The notes under the pieces were generated by a model. The model was not told the origin of the DNA. It was given only the letters and a program-made list of their open reading frames with translations, and made no database searches. A program made the position numbers and the translations under genes. A DNA stretch of 6,365 nt from Lachnospiraceae bacterium. GTDB taxonomy: Bacteria > Bacillota_A > Clostridia > Lachnospirales > Lachnospiraceae. Below, piece by piece: positions 1-4,765 of this stretch. Location of the stretch: NCBI GenBank assembly GCA_017960415.1, contig JAGCZE010000359.1, forward strand, positions 1 through 6,365. The letters are read 5' to 3'. How positions within the stretch are numbered: the first letter of the stretch is position 1; the number at the start of each line of letters is the position of its first letter.

Positions 1-11
1 GAGGTAAAAAA

Positions 12-848
12 ATGAAAAAATACGGATTTATTGGAACAGGAAACATGGGATATCCTCTGCTTGTGGGAGCCGCAGAGCTTGCAGGCAGGGAGAATGTTAC
101 TTATTTTACACCTTTTATTGAGGAGATGGAGCGGATCAAAGCTCAGACCGGCATAGAATACAGCAGGGACACGAAAACACTTGCCGAGGAGTCCGAGATA
201 ACCGTCATATGTGTAAAACCGCAGATGCTCGGCAATGTTTTTGAGAATCTTGCCGGAGCAAACCTGAAGGGAAAGACTATCGTGTCGATTGCCGCAGGAG
301 TTACATGTGAAACTCTGCATGAGGGTATCGGACAGGATGTCAGGATTGCCAGGATAATGCCGAATACTCCGGCAATGGTGGGCGAAGGAATGAGCTGCAT
401 ATGTTTCTCCGAGTACGGCGGCGGCTTTGATGAGGCAGGGAAAAAGGATGTGACCGACTTGTTCGAAAAGGTCGGCAAGGTCGAGATCATTACCGAAAAC
501 CTGATGAATGCAGCTATCTGCGCCAACGGAAGCTCTCCGGCATATGTTTATATGTTTATCGAGGCCCTTGCAGACAGTGTTGTAAAATACGGTATTCCGC
601 GCAAAACGGCCTACAAGCTTGCCGCACAGACAGTATTGGGTTCGGCGAAGATGGTCCTTGAATCAGGAGATCATCCGGGGGCACTGAAGGATAATGTATG
701 CTCACCGGGCGGAACAACCATTGCGGCTGTTGAGGCTCTTGAAGAGTGGGGCTTCAGAAACGCGATAATGAAAGCAACCGATGCCTGCTATGCCAAGGGA
801 GTTGAGCTTGGTCAGAAGGCATCCAAGCCGGATAACTCAAAAAAATGA
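12..848 (+). CDS. proC: Pyrroline-5-carboxylate reductase
   Basis: This cytosolic enzyme makes L-proline from 1-pyrroline-5-carboxylate using NAD(P)H, the last step of proline synthesis. The 278-residue protein has the family's usual length. It opens with a Rossmann nucleotide-binding motif (GFIGTGNMG, residues 5-13), followed by the VKPQ motif (68-71) and MPNTPAMVGEGM (116-127). The all-helical dimerisation domain carries NGSSPAYVYMFIEAL (172-186) and the signature PGGTTIAAVEALE (232-244). The loop usually written SGSGPAY reads NGSSPAY here; as I recall GSSPAY is common in clostridial homologues, so I do not read it as damage. The ATG follows a GAGG at the window's left edge with 7 nt spacing. 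No terminator separates it from proB, so co-transcription is likely. The promoter lies outside the window. Confidence 0.96.
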   Translation: MKKYGFIGTGNMGYPLLVGAAELAGRENVTYFTPFIEEMERIKAQTGIEYSRDTKTLAEESEITVICVKPQMLGNVFENLAGANLKGKTIVSIAAGVTCETLHEGIGQDVRIARIMPNTPAMVGEGMSCICFSEYGGGFDEAGKKDVTDLFEKVGKVEIITENLMNAAICANGSSPAYVYMFIEALADSVVKYGIPRKTAYKLAAQTVLGSAKMVLESGDHPGALKDNVCSPGGTTIAAVEALEEWGFRNAIMKATDACYAKGVELGQKASKPDNSKK

Positions 849-976
849 ATTGAAGCAGAAAACCACATACACAGATAAAAACAAATGTAGTAAACAAGTA
901 AAAACAAAGACAATAAACAAATAACCGAAACAAGTATCAAAACCAACAACATATAACGAAACCGAGGATCAATAAA
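849..976 (+). other. A/C-rich, G-poor proC-proB intergenic leader
   Basis: I see no gene or terminator here. Bases 861-960 contain 61 A, 19 C, 12 T and 8 G, so the transcript would be almost unstructured. The word AAACAA[G/A]TA occurs three times (892-900, 915-923, 928-936). This could be an unstructured 5' leader that aids initiation at the TTG start of proB, a binding region for an RNA-binding protein, or merely drifted spacer. The composition and repeats are seen directly; any function is inference. Confidence 0.6.
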
Positions 977-979
977 TTG
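964..979 (+). promoter_or_regulatory. Ribosome binding site and TTG start of proB
   Basis: GAGG at 964-967 lies 9 nt before TTG at 977-979. In this frame the nearest upstream stop is TAA at 914-916, and no ATG or GTG lies between that stop and the TTG. The next in-frame ATG (1081) would remove the conserved nucleotide-binding KVGSSS segment. The TTG is therefore the only sensible start. Confidence 0.85.
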
Positions 980-1843
980 GAAACCAATCAATTATCTGCC
1001 GGCAGGGATTATTTAAAGGATAAGAAGAGGATCGTGATCAAGGTCGGATCTTCTTCGATCACCTATCCCGAGACCGGACGCATGAATCTGGATAAGATAG
1101 AGAAGCTTGTACGTGTACTGGCGGACCTCGCCAACTCCGGCAAGGAAGTCATACAGGTATCTTCACGAGCCATACCGGTGGGCAGCCGTGTGCTCGGAAT
1201 GGAGCACAAGCCTTCACAAAAGGCTCAGAAGCAGGCCTGCGCGGCAGTGGGACAGGCAAGCCTGATGATGGTTTATCAGAAATTCTTCGCCGAATATCAG
1301 CATTCCGTAGCTCAGATCCTGCTGACAACATACACTATGATCAGGACCGAGAGCAGGCACAATGCCGAGAATACCTTCAATGAGCTTCTGCGTATGGGTG
1401 TTATTCCGATCGTCAATGAAAACGATACTGTTGCGACAGATGAGATCGAGTTCGGCGACAACGATACACTTTCGGCTATTGTTGCCGCACTTGTAAAAGC
1501 CGACTTTCTGATCCTTCTTTCCGACATCGAAGGTCTTTATCCCGATGATCCGCACAAGAATCCGGATGCAGAATTTATCGATACTGTCGAATATATCAGC
1601 GATGAGATCATTGCTATGGGAAAGGGTGTCGGATCGGCGGTAGGAACCGGCGGTATGTCTACCAAGATCTCGGCAGCCCGTATTGCCAATGATTCGGGAG
1701 CAGACATGATCATTACAAGCAGCGAGGATATGTCCGTGATCTCACGTATCCTGGAGGGTGAGAAGACCGGTACGCTCTTCAAGGCCCATAAGAATGCGAA
1801 TTTTCATCTGATCGATTATCTGAGCGGGTCGGGACAGGGATAA
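977..1843 (+). CDS. proB: Glutamate 5-kinase with altered substrate loop
   Basis: Member of the amino-acid kinase family that phosphorylates L-glutamate with ATP, the first step of proline synthesis. The frame is intact over 288 residues and lacks the C-terminal PUA domain of the E. coli enzyme (about 367 residues), as is common in Firmicutes. Recognisable motifs are IVIKVGSSSIT (19-29), KQACAAVGQ (85-93), IPIVNENDTV (143-152), FGDNDTLSAIVA (159-170), LLSDIEGLYPDDPHKNPDAE (180-199) and GTGGMSTK (223-230). The oddity is the glutamate-binding loop. The family normally has LVSSGAI followed by a small residue (A, S or G), but here it reads QVSSRAIPVG (60-69). R64 replaces the near-invariant Gly (Gly51 in E. 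coli numbering), and Q60 and P67 are also unusual. The fold assignment is secure, but catalytic competence is uncertain. No proA follows it. Confidence 0.93.
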   Translation: METNQLSAGRDYLKDKKRIVIKVGSSSITYPETGRMNLDKIEKLVRVLADLANSGKEVIQVSSRAIPVGSRVLGMEHKPSQKAQKQACAAVGQASLMMVYQKFFAEYQHSVAQILLTTYTMIRTESRHNAENTFNELLRMGVIPIVNENDTVATDEIEFGDNDTLSAIVAALVKADFLILLSDIEGLYPDDPHKNPDAEFIDTVEYISDEIIAMGKGVGSAVGTGGMSTKISAARIANDSGADMIITSSEDMSVISRILEGEKTGTLFKAHKNANFHLIDYLSGSGQG

Positions 1844-1854
1844 ATTACACAGAT

Positions 1855-1888
1855 GGATATTCATTTCGGCTAAAAATACGGAATATCC
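1855..1888. repeat. 8-bp inverted repeat upstream of the receiver-Hpt gene
   Basis: GGATATTC (1855-1862) and GAATATCC (1881-1888) are perfect reverse complements separated by 18 nt. They fill most of the 68-nt gap between proB and the receiver-Hpt gene. No T-run follows, so this is not a rho-independent terminator. It could be an operator or a weak mRNA hairpin just ahead of the GGAGG. It could also be chance. Confidence 0.4.
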
Positions 1889-1897
1889 GCTTGGTAT

Positions 1898-1914
1898 GGA
1901 GGAAATAGCGTATG
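1898..1914 (+). promoter_or_regulatory. Strong Shine-Dalgarno and ATG of the receiver-Hpt gene
   Basis: GGAGG at 1898-1902 stands 9 nt before the ATG at 1912. It fixes the start directly ahead of the receiver domain, whose acidic pair falls at residues 9-10. Confidence 0.8.
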
Positions 1915-3018
1915 AAAAAGGGTGCGCTGGTAGTAGATGATAACGATATTAATCTTATGATCATTTCCGATCTGCTTGATGCATTCGGCCTGGAATGCGT
2001 AAAGGCGGCTTCCGGCGAGGAAGCGGTCGATCTTGTTAAATATCTGGAAAGAAAGGGCGGTGAAAGAACCGTTTCTTTTGTTCTTATGGATTATGTCATG
2101 CCCGGTATGGACGGCGTGGAAGCAACCAAGATCATAAGAAAATTCAGCAAGATTCCTGTATACGGGATGAGCGGAGATGTCACCGACCAGCTGATCGACC
2201 TGTTCAAGGAGGCCGGCGCGATTGACGCGATCTCAAAACCCTTAAGTCCGAATGCTGTATACAGGATAATCTGCGAATGCATGAACGAGGGAGATTATCT
2301 AGTTCCCAAAAAGCTGCTCAATATTCACGAAAATGTCCCTGAAGGCCGCAGTCTGCTGAAGGAATGCTTAAAAGGCGTGCCCGGAATGGATTATGAAAAG
2401 GGCCTAAAGACCTCTCTGGGTAAAGAAAGCTCTTTTTTGCGCCTGTTGAAGGCATCTGTCAATAATATAAGGGATTATGCCGATATTCTGAATTCATATG
2501 TCCGTACTTCGGATACGTTTCAGCTGAAGCTTGCGGCGCACAGCTTAAAAACGGTTTTTGCCAATATAGGTATAGATAACCTAAGATATGATTCCGAAGT
2601 CGTAGAAACAGCCGCAGAGAAGCTTCTTAAGGCACAGGAGTCCGGACAGGAGCCGAGTGTGCCTTCGATCATGTTCCATGAGCATGTGCATTCATATATG
2701 GTCAATGTAGTTACGGCTGCGGATGCAATAGAACGGGCGGCCGGCGAATATGAAAAGATTTCCAGCTCCGATATGGATCCCGGCAGCTATATAAGTGCCG
2801 AAGAACCTCTTGATGCCCGTGACCGTGCCGAAGTGATATCATATACACTTTCGGCCCTGAACCGCTTTGAATTCGATTATATACAGGAAGGACTCGAAAT
2901 ACTGCGGCGCGCAAGTACAGGTGATATGAGGCTGAAAATTGAAAAAGCCATAGATGCTCTGGACAATTATGACTATGACAAGATACGGACGATCATTACA
3001 GAGATATCTTCGACATAA
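1912..3018 (+). CDS. Receiver-Hpt phosphorelay protein
   Basis: A 368-residue cytosolic signalling protein with no membrane segment and no DNA-binding domain. Residues about 4-120 form a CheY-like receiver: acidic pair D9/D10, phospho-acceptor D60 in VLMDYVMPGMDG (57-68), switch Ser S87 in GMSGD, and the conserved Lys K109 in SKPL. Residues about 155-270 form a histidine phosphotransfer domain, with phospho-His H210 in AAHSLKTVFANIG (208-220); the usual HSLKG glycine is Thr here. Residues 300-366 form a further helical segment resembling the tails of hybrid kinases. The family normally passes phosphate between a hybrid kinase and a second regulator, but neither partner is in the window. The gene lies 68 nt after proB on the same strand with no terminator between, so it may share its transcript; a functional link to proline is not evident. 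Its last nine codons belong to a tandem repeat. Confidence 0.9.
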   Translation: MKKGALVVDDNDINLMIISDLLDAFGLECVKAASGEEAVDLVKYLERKGGERTVSFVLMDYVMPGMDGVEATKIIRKFSKIPVYGMSGDVTDQLIDLFKEAGAIDAISKPLSPNAVYRIICECMNEGDYLVPKKLLNIHENVPEGRSLLKECLKGVPGMDYEKGLKTSLGKESSFLRLLKASVNNIRDYADILNSYVRTSDTFQLKLAAHSLKTVFANIGIDNLRYDSEVVETAAEKLLKAQESGQEPSVPSIMFHEHVHSYMVNVVTAADAIERAAGEYEKISSSDMDPGSYISAEEPLDARDRAEVISYTLSALNRFEFDYIQEGLEILRRASTGDMRLKIEKAIDALDNYDYDKIRTIITEISST

Positions 3019-3158
3019 CAGAAGGAAGACCGGTTTGAAATATCGTAATAAATAATGACTATCGTCACGGAGGTATTTCCTACAAAACAGAATGAAGACC
3101 GGTTTAAAATAAGATCATAAATGAGAACGATCATATCGAATGCAATCTTAAACATAAA
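2988..3158 (+). repeat. 69-bp-period tandem repeat at the gene's 3' end
   Basis: Bases 2988-3053 align without gaps to 3057-3122, matching at 51 of 66 positions and including the identical 12-mer GAAGACCGGTTT (3025-3036 and 3094-3105). A degraded, truncated third copy seems to start near 3127 (ACGATCAT, then ATCTT and ACATAA in order). The period of 69 is 23 codons. In frame, copy 1 reads TIITEISST followed by the stop, and copy 2 reads TIVTEVFPT followed by Lys (AAA) where copy 1 has TAA. Both copies continue as Q-K/N-E-D-R-F. This looks like an old duplication of a gene terminus. Confidence 0.75.
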
Positions 3159-3183
3159 AAAAAGCCGCATAAAAATACGGCTT
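3156..3183 (-). terminator. Minus-strand rho-independent terminator
   Basis: AAGCCG (3162-3167) and CGGCTT (3178-3183) form a stem. On the minus strand, the stem extends inward by a G-U and an A-U pair, and a continuous U-tract (A run 3156-3163 on the + strand) follows. On the + strand the inner pairs mismatch and there is no good U-tract. The orientation is therefore minus, although no minus-strand protein gene lies upstream of it. It could act bidirectionally as a weak + strand terminator. Confidence 0.6.
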
Positions 3184-3229
3184 ATAGGCAGAGGAGAAGC
3201 CCGATAGAGGGGGAGGGTAACTACCGGGC
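3156..3229 (-). ncRNA. Hypothetical small RNA with C-rich loop
   Basis: Read on the minus strand, a weak promoter (TTGCAA at 3262-3257, 16 nt, CATAAA at 3240-3235) would start a transcript near 3229. The RNA would form a 5' hairpin with a C-rich loop (complement of 3208-3220), then a pyrimidine-rich single strand complementary to AGAGGAG (3191-3197 region), and end at the U-tract terminator at 3156. That layout resembles Firmicute small RNAs that pair with Shine-Dalgarno sequences. The alternative is that the 5' hairpin exists only as the + strand terminator and the promoter is chance. No known RNA family is recognised. Confidence 0.25.
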
Positions 3230-3237
3230 TTTGTTTT
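3197..3237 (+). terminator. Rho-independent terminator of the proC-proB-receiver block
   Basis: AAGCCCG (3197-3203) pairs with CGGGCTT (3225-3231). After one A-C mismatch, TAG (3205-3207) pairs with CTA (3221-3223). The loop is AGGGGGAGGGTAA (3208-3220), and the tail TTTGTTTT follows the stem. It lies about 180 nt after the receiver-Hpt stop and ends the upstream transcript. Confidence 0.8.
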
Positions 3238-3275
3238 ATGAAAAAAATTATCTGTTTTGCAAAATGAAGAAGTTG

Positions 3276-3308
3276 TTGTTTTTCTTTTCTATGCTCTTAT
3301 GATATACT
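3276..3308 (+). promoter_or_regulatory. Putative promoter of the SAH deaminase-hydrolase operon
   Basis: TTGTTT (3276-3281) with a 16-nt spacer and TATGAT (3298-3303) gives a sigma-A-like promoter with a weak -35 and a 5/6 match at -10. The overlapping TATACT (3303-3308) is an alternative -10 box, but its best-spaced -35 is poorer. The start would fall near 3310-3315, giving a leader of about 75 nt. Confidence 0.5.
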
Positions 3309-3313
3309 AAACA

Positions 3314-3350
3314 TGTGAGCAAACAATGTCATTATTGTGAACAAAATGTT
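3314..3350 (+). repeat. Direct repeat TGTGA[G/A]CAAA in the operon leader
   Basis: TGTGAGCAAACAATGT begins at 3314 and TGTGAACAAAATGT begins at 3336, a 22-bp offset or about two helical turns, immediately downstream of the predicted -10. Paired half-sites at this spacing suit a regulator operator. The half-site resembles the TTGTGAA half of Rex sites, but the inverted Rex arrangement with a 4-nt centre is not present. Function is inference. Confidence 0.35.
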
Positions 3351-3388
3351 AATAATTTAAAATAAAAAAATTTTAGGAGATTTTTTCT

Positions 3389-4741
3389 ATGGTGATCAAA
3401 ATTGACTCCATTAAAACTTTATTTTTTGAAAATGACCTTCCTGTCATCGGGGAAGCTGACATCTATCTGAAAGATGACAGAATAGCCGCTGTTTGCAGGA
3501 AATTTGCAGACTGCGCATCGGAAGGAAAGAGCTCAAAGACCGCTTGCACATCAGAAGATCTGAAACCCGACAGGATAATCAGCGGAAAAGACAAGCTTGC
3601 GATCCCCGGATTGATCAATTCCCATACCCATGCTTATATGACCATGTTTAGAAATATTGCGGATGATGTGCCTTTTACCGAGTGGCTGTTTGATACGATA
3701 TCCCCGCTTGAGGATGCGATGACCGAACAGGAGAGCTATTTTGGCGCGCTTCTGGCCAATCTTGAAATGATCCGCTCGGGAACCACGAGTTATGTTGATA
3801 TGCACATGACGCCCGACGAAAGCGCGAAGGCAGCATTTGACAGCGGTATGCGCGTATGCCTTACAAGAGGCCTCGTTGGGGATAAAAGTGATGATGAAGG
3901 CGGATTAAGACGTTTAAAGGAAGCTCTTTCGGATAATGAAAAATGGTGTGACGGTGACAGGCTCATGACGATGCTGGCGCCCCATGCGCCCTATTCATGC
4001 GGACCCGATTATCTGAAATATATTGCCGGATACGCAAAAGAAAACGGTTTCGGACTGCATATTCATCTGGCAGAGGGCCTTAACGAGATCGAGTCTATCC
4101 GTGAGAAATACGGAGTGACACCGATAGAGTACGCCGACAGGGCAGGAGTATTTGATGTAAGAACCATCGCTGCCCATTGTGTACACCTCAAAGACAGTGA
4201 TTTTGATATATTAAGGGAAAAGAATGTAAATGTGGCTGTCAACCCTGTCAGCAACATGAAGCTGGCCAACGGCTTTTCGAATGTTCCGAGAATGCTGAAG
4301 GAAGGCATTTCGGTATGTATAGGTACCGATGGCGCTGCCAGCAACAATTCCCTGAACCTGTTCAGGGAGATGACGATCGAAGCCCTGATACATAAGGGGT
4401 TAAACAAGGACGCAGTTACGGTATCTGCCGCAGATGTCCTGAAAATGGCCACTATAGGCGGGGCAAAGGCTCTTGGAAGAGAATCCGAGCTTGGAAGGAT
4501 AGAGGAGGGATATAAGGCCGATATTACGATCATCGACTTGAAGACTCCCGCATTTACGCCTGCCAACAATCTTGTTTCGGCACTTATTTATTCCGGAACA
4601 GGAAATGAGGTTGACACTGTGATCGTAAATGGTAAAATTTTAATGGAGCATAAAGAAGTTAAGACTATCGACGAAGAAAAGCTCTATTATGAAATGGACA
4701 GGATCGGCTCAAGATATATGAAACTTATTTCCGAAAAATAA
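3389..4741 (+). CDS. mtaD: 5-methylthioadenosine/S-adenosylhomocysteine deaminase
   Basis: A cytosolic, metal-dependent amidohydrolase. The family converts SAH to S-inosylhomocysteine and methylthioadenosine to methylthioinosine, releasing ammonia. A TIM-barrel is flanked by a split beta-sandwich domain. Visible motifs are metal ligands H79/H81 (NSHTHAYM), R160 in LTRG as a candidate substrate contact, H199 in APHAPY, metal-ligand H226 with acid E229 in HIHLAEG, metal-ligand H263 in AHCVH, and metal-ligand D314 in IGTDGAASNN. The C-terminal sandwich strand is GYKADITIIDL (374-384). AGGAG (3375-3379) lies 9 nt before the ATG. Length 450 is slightly long, because residues about 38-62 form a polar insertion before the first barrel strand. 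Placement 24 nt ahead of an adenosylhomocysteinase homologue favours SAH as the physiological substrate. Other deaminases of the superfamily (guanine, chlorohydrolase-like) are less likely. Confidence 0.88.
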   Translation: MVIKIDSIKTLFFENDLPVIGEADIYLKDDRIAAVCRKFADCASEGKSSKTACTSEDLKPDRIISGKDKLAIPGLINSHTHAYMTMFRNIADDVPFTEWLFDTISPLEDAMTEQESYFGALLANLEMIRSGTTSYVDMHMTPDESAKAAFDSGMRVCLTRGLVGDKSDDEGGLRRLKEALSDNEKWCDGDRLMTMLAPHAPYSCGPDYLKYIAGYAKENGFGLHIHLAEGLNEIESIREKYGVTPIEYADRAGVFDVRTIAAHCVHLKDSDFDILREKNVNVAVNPVSNMKLANGFSNVPRMLKEGISVCIGTDGAASNNSLNLFREMTIEALIHKGLNKDAVTVSAADVLKMATIGGAKALGRESELGRIEEGYKADITIIDLKTPAFTPANNLVSALIYSGTGNEVDTVIVNGKILMEHKEVKTIDEEKLYYEMDRIGSRYMKLISEK

Positions 4742-4765
4742 TGACTGGGAAAGGCAGGTAGTTCT

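Larger units (their letters stand above)
3019..3388. other. 370-bp intergenic region between the two transcription blocks
   Basis: No protein gene is supported here. A 21-codon frame at 3055-3120 is part of the tandem repeat and has no ribosome binding site. From left to right the region holds the tail of the tandem repeat, a minus-oriented hairpin with U-tract (3156-3183), a plus-oriented terminator (3197-3237), an AT-rich promoter region, and an AT-rich leader of about 75 nt ending in AGGAG. It is the clear boundary between two transcription units. Confidence 0.8.

Noticed and set aside
849..976. CRISPR-like array from the repeated AAACAARTA words
   Set aside because: The words are 9 nt, irregularly spaced (23 and 13 nt) and lie in low-complexity A-rich sequence.
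977..1843. proB as a pseudogene
   Set aside because: The frame is intact and all other motifs are conserved; only three loop residues are unusual, so I keep it as a gene with uncertain activity.
3055..3120. A 21-codon small gene starting with ATG after the receiver-Hpt stop
   Set aside because: It has no ribosome binding site, and its sequence is the second copy of the tandem repeat of the preceding gene's end.
3207..3217. A G-quadruplex in the G-rich terminator loop
   Set aside because: Only two adjacent G runs (5 and 3) are present, and neighbouring G pairs are too short for four tracts.
3309..3388. A SAH or SAM riboswitch ahead of the SAH operon
   Set aside because: The leader is short and AT-rich with no GC-rich pairing or conserved aptamer core that I can recognise.
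4063..4569. A 168-codon minus-strand open frame opposite mtaD
   Set aside because: It overlaps conserved metal-binding motifs of the deaminase and has no recognisable domain; its Ser/Leu-rich product is typical of antisense frames.
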